From the NCBI GenBank assembly GCA_035772405.1, contig JAYKKM010000428.1:3497501-3561500 (forward strand): DNA of 64,000 nucleotides, written 5' to 3'. Position 1 is the first letter of the stretch. Every line of letters starts with the position of its first letter. This DNA is from Chrysogorgia sp. JL179-B06. Taxonomy: Eukaryota > Cnidaria > Anthozoa > Scleralcyonacea > Chrysogorgiidae. The position numbers and the translations under genes were made by a program. Of the stretch, positions 11,971-22,768 are shown piece after piece. The notes under the pieces were generated by a model. The model was given only the letters and a program-made list of their open reading frames with translations, had not been told where the DNA came from and did not search any database.

Positions 11971-12289
11971 AGGTGCCGTCAAGTCCGTTCTGCGCATGTG
12001 CGATATTTCAAGCGTGAGGGCCTCCAGATGTAAACAAACTTTAACGGAATAGATTTGCGACAGTTCGGAAGCGAGTATTTGTTAAAGGTAGCGAAAGCGC
12101 GAGTGTTAGTTTGATATATTATCAACATTTAGGAACAGAACAGCTTCTTATAACACGCTTTTTAGGCGGAAAAGCTCAAGCGTGGGAAACAAATCCGCAA
12201 TACTTCATGTTCAATGTTTATATAATGCAATGTAAACAAACGATGTAAACAGAAACGTGGACATGCGCAGAACGGACTTGACGGCACCT
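11971..12289. mobile_element. TTAA MITE, AGGTGCC family, copy 2
   Basis: 319 bases with termini AGGTGCCGTCAAGTCCGTTC and GAACGGACTTGACGGCACCT, flanked by TTAA (11,967-11,970 and 12,290-12,293). The interior, including GCTCAAGCGTGGGAAACAAA, is the reverse of copy 1. The arms of this copy are better matched to each other than those of copy 1, suggesting a younger insertion. Confidence 0.88.
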
Positions 12290-12900
12290 TTAAAGTTAAA
12301 TAAGGTCATGTACTCATGTTTACTTGAAAAATTAATAATGTGCATGTGTATCAAGTCAGTAAATTTAAAACAAACTTGCAGTACCTAAGAGATGGGGAGA
12401 TGCGGAGCCATTGAACTACATGTCTGAAACTCCGTAAAAAGCTTGACTGCATCTGGTGGAAACAAGATTTATTTTGAACATTTATTCAAGCAATCGTGTA
12501 TAGACATGGAAGCACAGAGTTGATTCTGACTGAGACTTGTGAATCAATCGGCTTTGCATTACTATACGCAGTGAAACTTTCTCCGAGCTTTCTAACTTTA
12601 CGAAATCAGTATTAACACATACGAAAGGAGACAGCAATGTTCCACCAACGGATAACATTAATAGCCCTGATAGAATGAAGCGACATCTGGCTACCGAACA
12701 CCGTATAACTCCAGAATGGGATTTGGCCAAAAAATTTCATATGCAAGACAACGTAGAAACCATCACTTATATACGTCTAGCCGTAAGTTTCTTTATTCTG
12801 AAACGTCGAAGGAATTCTCCGAAGGCCCAGAGAGCATTATTGAAACACCTGATGACAAGGACAAGGTAGAAATAACAATAATATAGCTGCTTCCCCTGCC
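12290..12900. other. Intergenic; unassigned coding-like stretch
   Basis: 12,675-12,869 on the plus strand reads MKRHLATEHRITPEWDLAKK followed by a basic tail. It looks somewhat protein-like (an HLATEH pattern as in zinc-finger ends) but I cannot assign it. The rest is featureless. Confidence 0.25.
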
Positions 12901-12909
12901 GACTGATAA

Positions 12910-13125
12910 TCACGCGCTCGCACGAACGTCTGGTAAATCTACCAAATCCATAATCAAACTCTTGCCAAATCCCGTTGGCAATACCATCAAAACATATTTT
13001 CCTGCCAGTAGCTCCCTCGTAACAACTTTTTGTTTTAATTTAAAGCTACGACCAGCAACGAACTGAAGATCTGTTAAAGGTTTTGAAAGAAAATAATCTA
13101 CCAACACGGATTTTCTAAAGTCGCC
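12910..13125 (-). pseudogene. RecQ-like helicase fragment
   Basis: Minus-strand frame reads VVTRELLAGKYVLMVLPTGF then GKSLIM. The PTGFGKS Walker A preceded by the hydrophobic strand VLMVLP is typical of RecQ-type SF2 helicases, which are often multi-copy in cnidarian genomes. The frame ends shortly after the P-loop, with no DEAH box. Probably an orphan exon or transposed fragment. No ATG is needed for an exon; the frame opens on GTG at 13,107 and can be read further upstream. Confidence 0.5.
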
Positions 13126-13366
13126 ATTTTTAAATGTTTATTTCCTGACAGGAAACCCTGAATACTAATGAGTTCAGTTAGCCAATCAGAATTTAGCGTC
13201 CTCTGGTGGACGTGGAAATCCAAAAACATGGGTCTTTCGTGCAGGCGTTCCATCCGCACTCATCCCGCACTTAGGACGTACTCTCTCCATGTAGTACCGC
13301 GCTCGGTCGTAGACGTCGCCGTTGTCTTTGACGTCGCGTTTGCCAAACTCACTATTAATGTAAGAG

Positions 13367-13687
13367 GGACAACCTATCGCATATGCTCTCACGGATACTG
13401 AGTCAAGATATTCCCAAATCGAAAAAGAACTATTAGCGATAGTTTTTGCCTGCGAGAAGTTTGAAACGTACGTGTATGGCCGACAAGTGACGATTGACCA
13501 CGATCGCAAGCCTTTGCAAATGATTTGGAGAAAGCACACAGCCCCCAAGCGGTTACAACGCATGCTACTGCAGTTACAGCAGTTTGACATCGACATTCGC
13601 TACAAGAAAGGCACTGAACTCTACCTTATAGACACGCTATCGAGAGCGTACCAAACGGAGAACTGTCCGACTTTTGCCAAACCTTGA
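13367..13687 (+). pseudogene. Ty3/Gypsy RNase H fragment
   Basis: Reads PIAYALTDTESRYSQIEKEL, then LAIVFACEKFETYVYGRQV, DHDRKPLQMIWRK and DTLSRAY: the RNase H end and tether of Ty3/Gypsy Pol. It lacks the reverse transcriptase and integrase. It is a different lineage from the complete Gypsy element at 38.5-42.9 kb, whose equivalent reads TFGRKVIAQNDHKP. The opposite-strand ORF at 13,186-13,596 is its shadow. Confidence 0.85.
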
Positions 13688-14517
13688 CAAGTATAGATCA
13701 GAAACAAGATATCGCAATTGGAGACCCTCTCCTGGAAGAAATCAGGGTCCTTATAAGGTTTACGGTTTGATTCCCCAGCTTTGCAGCTGTGGCGAAGGTT
13801 AGTTAATGATGGTCAATTTGAACCCTGAAGATGACATTGTAGTCGGACCTTTTCTTTTTGTCTTATGAGCTCTCAGCTGGAACTAATCAGAAATATTTTG
13901 AATATAGACATTAGCTTCGCGCGAAATATTCGCTCAGTGGAAAACCGCTCCTTATGTCGAATCTCCTAGGCGGAAAATAATATTTTCCTCTGTTCTGTGA
14001 GATATCGTATGGAACTAATTAGAAAAGACAAAAGGAAAAGTCGAGTACAGTATGAGCACAGAGTATGAGTATACGGGCACAGAAGCGTTCTTGAGCGCAG
14101 GTCACCCGAGCTTGCCAGTTGCCGCCATATTGTAAACACCGTACTGCAATTCATGTTTGAGGATGTGATATGCCAAATAAAAGCAAATATAACTTATTCA
14201 AATATTGTGAAATTGTTGTAAATCCATAAGCCATTGATTACAACACTTAGTCCTTCAAATGCCAGGAACAGTGGGTGATTTTAGAAATGTTGATCGAAAC
14301 GCAAAGTTGTCAAGTCAAGCGACGATTTATATTTAGAAACGTAAACACTGAAGTAAAACAGAATCAGGGAGCATATAAGAATATAGAAACCCTTCTAAGA
14401 CACACCAGTATGCCGGAAAGAAGAGAGAGGGAAAGCCAGAAATTAAAAAGTGAGCTAGAAGTACTCGATGATGTTAAATCTTCTAGAATCAAGTAAGAGA
14501 TAGATCTAACTTCGTGT
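13688..14517. other. Intergenic, no gene recognised
   Basis: AT-rich DNA. A 73-codon frame at 14,275-14,496 is rich in Arg, Glu and Lys but has no recognisable motif and no splice context I can defend. Confidence 0.5.
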
Positions 14518-14709
14518 ACCGGACACAGAAATTTGCATGAGTAAAATGTTAGTTAGCACTATAGAACTGTCTCGTTCTTTACAAAATCCCGTTTATTTTA
14601 TCTATAATAATTTTAATTCATGAATTCGAGAACTCCAGGACAAAAATAAACGGGATTTTTTAAAGAACGAAGCAGTTCTATACAGTGCCAAAATTTCTGT
14701 GTCCGGAAC
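14518..14709. mobile_element. Short foldback MITE
   Basis: Outer arms ACCGGACACAGAAATT and AATTTCTGTGTCCGGAA, inner arms CTATAGAACTGTCTCGTTCTT and the matching AAGAACGAAGCAGTTCTATA, around a short AT-rich loop. About 190 bases, almost fully palindromic and non-coding. Confidence 0.75.
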
Positions 14710-15118
14710 AGAATACCAGTAACGCTTACTATTAAATGTTCATTAAACCGTGTCAAATTGTTGAAAATTGTCATAATAGAATTGCTTCGTTCTTTAAAAT
14801 TACATTGCTCGTCCTATTTAGCTAAAAGTAATTAATAAACACGATTTCACATTCTTGATTTGTTTCAGGAAATTTAAGTTAAAAAGGGCGGCTGTTCATG
14901 CTATGCTAAATTATAATCAACTACATATTTTGAAAACAATATATTTCTGAATATTTGAATAATAATATATAATTCATTTTATAGTTTACAAGGACTATTA
15001 ACAGTTAAGAATAACTATTAACATGAGTTAACCAATGTACCAAATAGTGAAAGCTCTGGAAAAAGCTTGTTATCATGTGAGGTATATACGGCTGGTTAAA
15101 TGCTAAACACATTGAAAA
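14710..15118. other. AT-rich flank of the provirus
   Basis: Host flank. Contains a further AGAATTGCTTCGTTCTTTA motif related to the neighbouring MITE arm. No gene seen. Confidence 0.5.
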
Positions 15119-16206
15119 TGGGGGTACCGGCACACTTTCGTGATTTGTACGATGGCACAAGACCAACCCAATGTTCCGCCGAGCCCAGCTGAGTGTGGTA
15201 GTGCAGCCCCAGACAATCAACATCAGAGAAACGAGACCCACAACTCGAAAGCCGTCTCAAGACGCCAAACTCAACCATAGAAGCGTGGCTGGTTTACATC
15301 GTTTCTACAAATTTGGGACTACGCCAGTTTAGGTCGCCAGCTAATGTTATTGATGTCGCTTCATTTACTGTTTAGATGGACGGTCTCGCAAATTTGGTGC
15401 ACTAATTCTATCGCCACGCTAAACCGTCAGCTCAACGTTGGGGTTGGTCTTGGATCCCCAAGTGCTATACTAGTCAACCGCGCTTCAAGGGCACATCATT
15501 GTCGTCACCGATGTCACTTCGTGTCTCACAAATTTCACACGCGAAAAAAACCCACTAAACTCGCAGTCTAGTGGTAATTACAACAAATTCTACGTTTCGT
15601 TTCGCGATTAGAGTTAAGGTCTATCAAACCGGGCGATGGCATCAATGTCGCTTCAACGAGTCCATTCGCCGTGGAAATAATTACGGCTAACAAATTGGTA
15701 TGCAAATTAGTCAATGTTGTTAGCCAATCAAAAGAGCGCCATTTTGCTATCCATTTGGATACTAAGTTGAATAAAACATTTGCCGTGGACGCTGTGTGTG
15801 TTAACCAATTAAAAGAGCGCCATTTTGCTATCCATTTGGATACTAAGTTGGATAAAACATTTGCCGTGGACGCTGTGTGTGTTAACCAATCAAAAGAGCG
15901 CCATTTTGCTATCCATTTAGATACTAAGTTGGATAAAACATTTGCCGTGGACACTGTGTTGAATACTAATTGCAGCCACCTGTTAGTATGCAAATCAGTC
16001 CTCTTGTTGGGCAATTGCGTCGCGCGAGATATTCTTGTGGCCGTACGCATAAGATTCAACACCATTTTCCAAAAGATAGCGTTTGTCGTCAACGCAGGAA
16101 AGCGACACCTTGTTTATTTTGTAACTCCCGAGCTCGTGCCTAACGCTTCTAATGCTTTTCATTGTGTGACGCAACTACTTTTGTTCAAGCAACACTTTTT
16201 TATAAT
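15119..16206. repeat. Left terminal inverted repeat
   Basis: About 1,088 bases matching the reverse complement of 38,225-38,481 plus 42,866-43,751. The inner limit is the shared CTTTTTTATAAT; beyond it the two sides differ. It contains three 81-base tandem units and, at its inner end, an antisense copy of the 3' end of the DNA polymerase gene. Outermost bases (from GGGGTACCGGCAC) differ from the right end. Confidence 0.9.
15724..15965. repeat. 81-bp tandem repeat in left TIR
   Basis: Three units of 81 bases beginning CCAATCAAAAGAGCGCC at 15,724, 15,805 and 15,886. Because 81 is a multiple of three, both strands stay open and yield repeat ORFs (plus 15,671-16,291 and minus 15,568-16,092) that I do not regard as genes. 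The same unit recurs in the right TIR. Confidence 0.92.
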
Positions 16207-16753
16207 TCCCTTGGCGGGCATAGCAGAGGCGTTGCGAATTAGTTCGTTTGTTGAGTCGAACTTTCAGCACCCTCTCTGGTGTCCTTTCTAAAGTGATAGT
16301 CACACACGTGTTTCGACGTTGTGATTCCACCCGATAACAAACCCAAGAAAGGTACGTACGCGTTACAATCGCAATGACGCTCTCAACGTCTTTTTTTAAT
16401 AATGGGTCTTTTTGTAGCTCATCGTTTAGTTCGTCGGGGTTCTCGATAGCGTTCAACCCACCCAACAAGCTTGAGAACTTACTGATAAATAAATCAGTCA
16501 AAAAAGCGTTTGCTATTTCCATTCTTTTCAACTCGTACTGACACCATATTTTGTTGATGACCTTCGCAGACGCTTTTTTGATATACGCTTCTGATTGGCT
16601 TATCTGATCATCACCAGACAGCCTTATTAATTCAGCTCTTTTAGCGTCAATGTTGGGGTCCACAGCGTTAGCGACAGCTTCGTCACCAGCGGTTTGAGGT
16701 TCCTCAAATAATTCTTCAATCGTGGGGTTCTCATCGTTTTTGCGTTTCACCAT
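16175..16753 (-). CDS. Unknown provirus protein running into the TIR
   Basis: 192 codons, acidic start (MVKRKNDENPTIEELFEEPQ) and a helical middle (AYIKKASAKVINKIWCQYEL, LFISKFSSLLGGLNAI). I do not recognise a family. The position next to the packaging ATPase suggests a structural or assembly role. The last residues, YKKVLLEQK, are not its own: they lie in the inverted repeat and equal the polymerase tail at 38,225. The true C-terminus is therefore probably lost or shifted; a frame change near 16,330-16,280 is possible. Confidence 0.6.
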   Translation of the reverse strand: MVKRKNDENPTIEELFEEPQTAGDEAVANAVDPNIDAKRAELIRLSGDDQISQSEAYIKKASAKVINKIWCQYELKRMEIANAFLTDLFISKFSSLLGGLNAIENPDELNDELQKDPLLKKDVESVIAIVTRTYLSWVCYRVESQRRNTCVTITLERTPERVLKVRLNKRTNSQRLCYARQGNYKKVLLEQK

Positions 16754-16776
16754 TAGTTATTACCATAGCACATATT

Positions 16777-17374
16777 TTATTGCGGAACAACAACTTTATG
16801 ATCGTATGGATGTCTTAATGTAATCTCAAGTCTCGCGTACTTACTATTCTTTAGTGTGTTCACAACTGCCACCGCTTCGTCTTTACTAGTCTCCAATAAA
16901 CGTGTCCATAACAACTTTCATATCGTTTTTACTCGGACAATAGAAACAGACCAGCTTACTAATATTCTCTCTGTACGGTTTAGCGATTGACGTCAGTTGT
17001 TGTGTGATCACAATGGTGGACAACCCAAAGTGTCGCGCACTAAAAGCCAAATTAACCAATTGACTAGTCCTGTTCTTGACGTCTTGAGAACTTGCACAAT
17101 CGTCCAATACAATCAAGGTGTTAGTGCTTTTAAAAGTTTCAGTCACGTACTTGAGAACACCATCAACGTTGTCTTGTGCGCAGTCTATCGCTAACACGTC
17201 AGGGTCGTGTATGTATTTCCAATCTCGGTACGCTTTGTTCCACTTGAAAGTAGGGCAAATCAACACGATGTAGTCAAATTTACCGTGACACTCAGATTCC
17301 AGTGTGTCAAGCAAATAGTGTGTCTTACCACAAGCTGTCATTCCAACAATTAGCATATTAAACGGTGCGTTCAT
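16777..17374 (-). pseudogene. DNA-packaging ATPase (FtsK/HerA, A32-like)
   Basis: Would pump viral DNA into the capsid. Main frame 16,886-17,374 (162 codons): Walker A VGMTACGKT near residue 10, Walker B TLIVLDDCA near residue 87, and a sensor-like STIVITQQL near residue 120, the usual A32-like layout. It stops after KNDMKVVMDTFIGD, but a neighbouring frame continues with protein-like sequence (EAVAVVNTLKNSKYARLEIT) to a stop at 16,777-16,779, so one frameshift around 16,900 truncates the ORF. The start ATG at 17,374 directly abuts the end of the capsid gene at 17,375, as expected for a compact morphogenesis block. Confidence 0.85.
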
Positions 17375-18576
17375 CTAATACTGGATTGATTGTAAACCGT
17401 TGTTCATGAAGTTGACTAACCCATCACTCATCACAAACACCCTGCACATAACGTTAGCGGCCGTCGCTTTCTTAGTGATTTCAAGAAGCACACCAGACTG
17501 TGTGTTTACGATATTTTTGCCAGTAGCGACGTTGTGGTTATCTTGAACACTTCTCAAGTGATGACCAACGCAAAGCAGTCCTTGTAGAACTTTTGTACAG
17601 TCATGAACTGAGCGTGTTCTTCACCTAATCCAAACAGCCGTTTCGCTTCTGCATAGAACTTAGATTTTGGAATGCCCTGTGAGTACACGCTATTTGGCAC
17701 ACCCTCATTGTGACTCTCAATTGTGACTCTCAAACACTCTCAATATTCGGATAAAGAAACTCCTCACTGTCCACTCGTGTCTTGTTCGTGAATAACAACA
17801 CAATTGCCTTCATACTCTTTCTCGGTAGATTAATGTTCTCATTCACAATGGTTGTGCCTTTGTCCCACTCAGTGGTCTTCATCAGCGTAACGTGTTCGTA
17901 TGACAAACTCCGACCACTTGCGTACAATGACGTTATCTCGTGGGAAAGCTCCTGATTATCAATCGTTTCGTACTCAAGTTCAAGGTTCTCCAGGGTATAT
18001 CCACCCACACTTTCATTGGATTGTGCCAACCATAATGTCTGTGGCTTTAGGAAGTGTAATCACGTATTGTAAGTTGTTCATACTAAAAGGAGCGTACAAC
18101 CCGTGGTCATCCATGATCTTACCAAGCTTTATCCGCTGTTTCGTTCCAACCACGCTAAACATCAACGCATCACTAACCTTAACGACGTCTCCACTCGTCG
18201 CACCACTATCGTCCTTAGAAACTAACTTTCTCAAGTTCTCGCCACCAATACCATAATCGATCATTTGGTTTCGCGTACTGATGCTTTTCCAAAGGTCACG
18301 ATAAACACCAATGTAGCTCTCCCCAGTGTTGTCATACACAGTTTCCCCAGCTAGTCTCACGACAATCCTTTCACAAAGTAGCTTACTCACATTATTCAAA
18401 AACCAACTCTTGTCGTTCGCATTCTTAAAGTCAAACAATAAGCCCAACGAACCAGGCACTAAACAGCTACTACCCTTAAGCTTCGGTACGTCAATGTAGA
18501 GTTCCTCACCGGGGCTAACTTTATTAGGGTTTAGAGTGATGACATGCTGCGTTCTTGTCCCTTTTATGACTCCCAT
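17375..18576 (-). pseudogene. Probable major capsid protein (double jelly-roll)
   Basis: One gene of about 400 codons in four frame segments: 18,576-18,013 (start MGVIKGTRTQHVITLN; ELYIDVPKLKGSSCLVPGSL, VYDNTGESYIGVYRDLWKS), 18,029-17,730 (YTLENLELEYETI), about 17,729-17,585 (VPNSVYSQGIPKSKFYAEAK) and 17,557-17,375 (NTQSGVLLEITKKA to QSIQY). The break near 17,720 coincides with a duplicated 13-mer (ATTGTGACTCTCA twice), enough to shift the frame. It lies immediately upstream of the packaging ATPase. Assignment is from resemblance to uncharacterised cnidarian proteins thought to be Polinton capsid proteins, not from visible catalytic residues; another virion protein remains possible. Confidence 0.55.
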
Positions 18577-19416
18577 TTGTGCTTATAGTTTACACACATT
18601 TTGTTACTACCGTTTTTGTTTGCAAACACCACCGCGAGTACCCACTAATTTTGAGCCAACCATGCGAGACCCTTTGCACCTAACGGCAACGCGTTGTGAA
18701 CTAAGTTAGCCAACCCAACAGCCCATGGACCCAACTTCGCGATCGCGTTCTTAACAGCCTGTGCATGCGAATGACTTTGTAGCCCTAGCGCCTTTCACAA
18801 CAGCAGACCTCCCACTCACAATAACAGTTGTCACAACACCAGCTATCGTAATCGCAAAAGCACTCAACCCAATCATATTTTCTTTAGCCCACTTCTTGAA
18901 TCTCTCTAACCTAGACAAGTCGTTGTTCGTGACCTCGTCAATAATAATTTTATTAGCCTCTTCGTGTTCTGGTTTAAGACCGTCCTGAAGTCGTATGCTA
19001 TCCGCTTTCAACTCAGCTGTCTCACCAACGTTTCTATATACATGTATACCATTGCTCTTTCACTGGGTCAGTCTCATTTAGAGCTTTCAAGCGGTATCTA
19101 TCAGCCATGATGTCTAAAGTCTCTATATTCACATCGTTTGGACCCTTTGGATTCAATATACCTGCGAGTTCTCTTATTTCCTCTTCAGTAGCAACTATCA
19201 CACCGTCGTTTAGCTCACTTTCTCGTGATTCCACTTCATCTTCGATCTTATCACTAGCACTAGAGACTATGGTATCTGTTAAATCTTCTGTTGGTATTAT
19301 ATCCTCAGATCTCAACTGTGCGTCAACCACACCAGTTGACGTGTTTTCGTGTTCCTTTTTAGCTTCTTCAACTAATCGCTTGAACCTTTCAACGACTTCA
19401 GCGGCATCTTTTGCAT

Positions 19417-19818
19417 TATAAATTAATGAAATGTCTTACCTTGATTCCTCGAGACGACAACTCTTAAAAGCGGCGGCTGTAGTCGACAGCAGCACGAACG
19501 TAAACCTTAGGCCAAACATTCTTGTTGACAGGAAGACAGGTTTCTTCAAAAACAAATGGGTTTTTGAAGCATAGTCCTTGTCCCTGATCGCCGACAAAGC
19601 CGTCTTCGAACCGAAGGACATTTCAAATCCAACTGCAGTTACAGTAGTCTACAGATAACCTGAATATCTTTCCGTGTTTAGTACTGGCTTTTCCCTGTCG
19701 CTGCATCGTATGTCCGAGTTGATATAATGTAAGAAACTATAGCATTTTGACTCGTCTGGGACTATTTTTTAACAAATCTTCTCAGACAACGATATCCCAA
19801 AAGGGAATATATTTTTTA
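19417..19818. other. Unidentified insertion in the acidic-protein gene
   Basis: About 400 bases unlike the surrounding coding sequence. On the minus strand it holds MSFGSKTALSAIRDKDYASK over 61 codons, followed by AAG/GTAAGACATTT, which resembles a splice donor. It could be a captured host first exon or part of a transposon; no terminal repeats found. Confidence 0.35.
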
Positions 19819-19957
19819 AGTGTTATTTGCAAGGAGTTAAAATAAAAAATAACTCCACTATTGGGAGTTATTTGAACTCCAAATAGTGGAGTTATTTTTT
19901 AACTCCACCTAAATGGGGTAACAGGGGTGTTATTTTAACTCCTTGAAAATAACAGTG
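19819..19957. mobile_element. CACTG-family MITE (AACTCC type)
   Basis: Left end AAGTGTTATTTGCAAGGAGTT and right end AACTCCTTGAAAATAACAGTG are imperfect inverted repeats. The interior consists of AACTCC/GGAGTT palindromes. About 139 bases, inserted in a provirus gene. A relative with the same right end lies at 36,865-37,137. Confidence 0.75.
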
Positions 19958-20340
19958 CGTTTACACCAAAAGTTATGGTTGACTCGCCAATGAGTTCCTT
20001 TGAACTCGGCCCATCTTTCACTCTAATGTCTAATTTTAGAGCATTTTTGAAGAAGTCTTTTTTGTCCCTTACTATTGACGACTTTATGGTTGATCCAAGT
20101 CTCTTTGTGTTCGGTATACCTTCGTGTATATCGTCTAGACCTCTTTTGAGGCCCCTTGTCGGTACTGTGTTAGCTTCTATTGTCACCGTTTTACCATCGT
20201 CAATGAATGACGTTTCTTCTTGCGAAGGTCGCCTTCTAGCTAGCTCACTTTTTATCTTACTCACAACGTCACGATTGTCGTCATACTCAACACGAACACC
20301 TCTTGCCATATCGTTCTCACCGGGGTACCTAATGTCTATG

Positions 20341-20925
20341 CAGTGGCGTACCGTGACCATTTTGGATGGGGGGTGTATCGTCTTGGCTTTACCGACGAAC
20401 ACGTGGGCGCCGAGGCGTAGGAGCGGATTTAAAGTTGGGGGGGGGGGGCTGAAGTCGACAAGTAGGTAATCAGTGACCGCATTTTTAGGGGGGTGCGGGG
20501 GTCCTTCCCCGGAAAATTTTGAAATCTAGAAGCTCGGAAAGACAATTTGCAGCAATTTGAGCAAACTTTTTCATCTAATTCTGCAGCGATCATAGTTCAA
20601 ATGAATCCAAGAGTTGCTAAGAAAATTTGGGGGGCTTCCCCCGGTTCCTACGCCTATGCGTGGACGCAGATTTTCTTCCATTGCCTTGTCTCGGCACTAG
20701 GTTGGATCGGAAATCGGGAAAAGGGAGGTTTGTAAGCTCAGGAATATTAATTTAACATTAACCCATGCAATTAAATCGAATTTTATACAACCGACAAAGT
20801 TTAAACAGTCGATTAAGTCAATTTTACCAACGATCTACCAGGCTTTACCGACCGACTCCGCGTTTTACCGACCAATTCAGTGAAAAGTGGGGGGGTGTGA
20901 CACCCCCCCGTACGGTACGCCCCTG
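20341..20925. mobile_element. hAT-like MITE with 8-bp duplication
   Basis: 585 bases with termini CAGTGGCGTACCGT and ACGGTACGCCCCTG, flanked by the 8-base duplication TGTCTATG at 20,333-20,340 and 20,926-20,933. CAGNGGCGTA ends plus 8-bp duplication are classic hAT features. It contains a G13 homopolymer and no transposase. It splits the acidic-protein gene, whose reading frame resumes cleanly on the far side. Confidence 0.92.
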
Positions 20926-21597
20926 TGTCTATGTCTCTGAGCCGCTCTTCAGTCCCAGCGAGCTCCTCGTTTAATTGCTCGTCAGTGTACCCCTTGAGTT
21001 CATCGAGGTCCTTCATTTCATAGTCCTCAAAGTCTCCCCCACCTTCTGCCATTACATTAACTCACATTTTGAACATCGCTTTCTGGTATCCATGAATTAT
21101 GTTTGCTGTCGTAGCCCAACCATTTAACCAACACCATTTTCTTCCCCCTAACTTTCTTTTTTTTTAACATCTTCTCAACTCTGTACACATCATCAGGTCT
21201 CTTATTAACCAGCGACAATTCTTGTTCATAAAATTTCCCAATGATCTGCTCACCGGTGTGGTCCTCAATTTCATACACGGTCGGATCACCACGAATAACT
21301 TCACCACTTTAAACAGTTCTTCAGTAAAGTTAGCTTCATAGCCCTTTGTGAATATACTTTTATACTTACTAATCCTCACCAATTCGCCAACCTTGAACTT
21401 TGGCAATGGAGTGTCTGCAAATTGATGACCAAACAAAGTGGTCCACACTTCATTCTCGTTTGATTCATTAACATCTTTTCGCTTCATCATAATACTTCGA
21501 TTCACATTGCTATTGTAATTTCCCACAAGCTGGTCAAGAACATCAATCCATTTGTACGTTCCACACGCATAAAAGTACTTCCACATAATACTCTTAA

Positions 21598-22768
21598 AGT
21601 GCTTATAAACCCAAAATGGGTTTTTGGTGATTCGGATAGAGCATAAAAAGTTAGTTGATAAGTTCTAGATTAGTTTTTGCGTTAAACTTTTAGTTTCGGA
21701 GATATAAGGGCTCAAAGTCACAATTTGTGAAAAAAAGTAGCGCAGGCCGGGAGACTGGATCCGAGGAACGCGTTATGTCTCAATTCTTATAAAAATATAT
21801 TACAATTCGAGTAGACAAGGTAACATCGTAAAGACACATCGTTTGGGCATTTTTCAATAAAAACTCTTAAGATAGCTGTCTTCTCCTATACAACAGCCTA
21901 GTTGTTGTTGAAGATGGGTTCCTCGGATCCAGGACCCTGTGTGTTATTTTATTGTTGGCGCTACTTTTTTCCAAAAAATGGATAGGTACTTATAGTACGT
22001 ATTCCATATAAGGTCATAACGGACGGGACTGGGAAGAGCAAATACGTTGCCCTAACGAGCATATACGTTGCCCTGACGAGCAAATACATTGCCCTCGTAC
22101 CAGCCTCCAAGTTAATTAGATTGTAACCGACCCCAAAACAAAAAGGTCCTAACCCTCCCACAAAGCTATAGAATATATTCTTTTAAAGTTAAATGATCTA
22201 TTTACAACATAGATACAGCTTATCCTGGTAGCTAACTTAGTTCTCTTTGAAAGCGGGTAATCGAACATGCCCAAAAAGATAATTTTCGTATTACGGATAC
22301 CATCTTGTAAACGAACTTTCGGCTGTCTTCGACGAACGTTTTCTTGAGAAATAATCAACTCCCAAAGCTACAATATATATTAAAACAAAGGTAAATTATC
22401 TGTTTACAATATGCGTACAGCTTATCCGGCGAGCGAACGTAATTTTCTTAGAAAGAGCGGATAATCGAACATATCGTAACGTGTTACGTATCCGCATCCA
22501 ATGGGCTGGTACGAGGGCAATGTATTTGCTCGTTAGGGCAACGTATATGCTCGTTAGGGCAACGTATTTGCTCTTCCCAGTCCCGTCCGTTATGACCTTA
22601 TATGGAATACGTACTATAAGTCCATATGAAAAAATGGCACAATTTGCAGTTTGAGCCGTTATATCTCCGAAACTAAAAGTTTAACGCAAAAACTAATCCA
22701 GAACTTATTAACTAACTTTTTATGCTCTATCTGAATCACCAAAAACCCATTTTGGGTTTATAAGCACT
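21598..22768. mobile_element. TTAA element (AGTGCTTATA termini) in integrase
   Basis: 1,171 bases. Termini AGTGCTTATAAACCC and GGGTTTATAAGCACT, TIRs of about 125 bases, flanked by TTAA at 21,594-21,597 and 22,769-22,772. It shares the AGTGCYTATA end with 55,217-55,919. A second MITE (21,989-22,620) is nested in its middle. Target choice and ends suggest a piggyBac- or Kolobok-type transposase acting in trans. Confidence 0.88.
21989..22620. mobile_element. MITE family A copy 2, nested
   Basis: 632 bases with near-perfect TIRs of about 120 bases: CTTATAGTACGTATTCCATA and TATGGAATACGTACTATAAG, followed inward by GGACGGGACTGGGAAGAGC. The TIRs hold short tandem units ending in CGTTGCCCT. The interior matches the copy at 229-781. 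It is the third nesting level: MITE inside TTAA element inside provirus integrase. Confidence 0.88.

Larger units (their letters stand above)
18645..21052 (-). pseudogene. Large acidic protein with C-terminal membrane segment, multiply interrupted
   Basis: Unrecognised. The start at 21,052 reads MAEGGGDFEDYEMKDLDELK. After the hAT insertion it resumes at 20,340 (IRYPGENDMARGVRVEYDD, then KTVTIEANTVPTRGLKRGLD). After two more insertions it resumes at about 19,416 (AKDAAEVVERFKRLVEEAKK) and 19,330 (DTIVSSASDKIEDEVESRES), then 19,011 (FKKWAKENMIGLSAFAITIA, a membrane segment) and, after a frame change near 18,768, ends at 18,645 (GPWAVGLANLVHNALPLGAK). Excluding insertions it is about 430 codons. 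Four bases separate its start from the integrase stop. A virion or membrane-interaction role is inference from position and hydrophobic tail only. Confidence 0.5.

Noticed and set aside
13186..13596. 136-codon minus-strand ORF
   Set aside because: Antisense shadow of the Gypsy RNase H fragment, whose motifs are on the plus strand.
15568..16291. Open frames on both strands of the left TIR (174 and 206 codons)
   Set aside because: They result from the 81-bp tandem repeat, a multiple of three, and from antisense polymerase-tail sequence. Neither has an independent motif.
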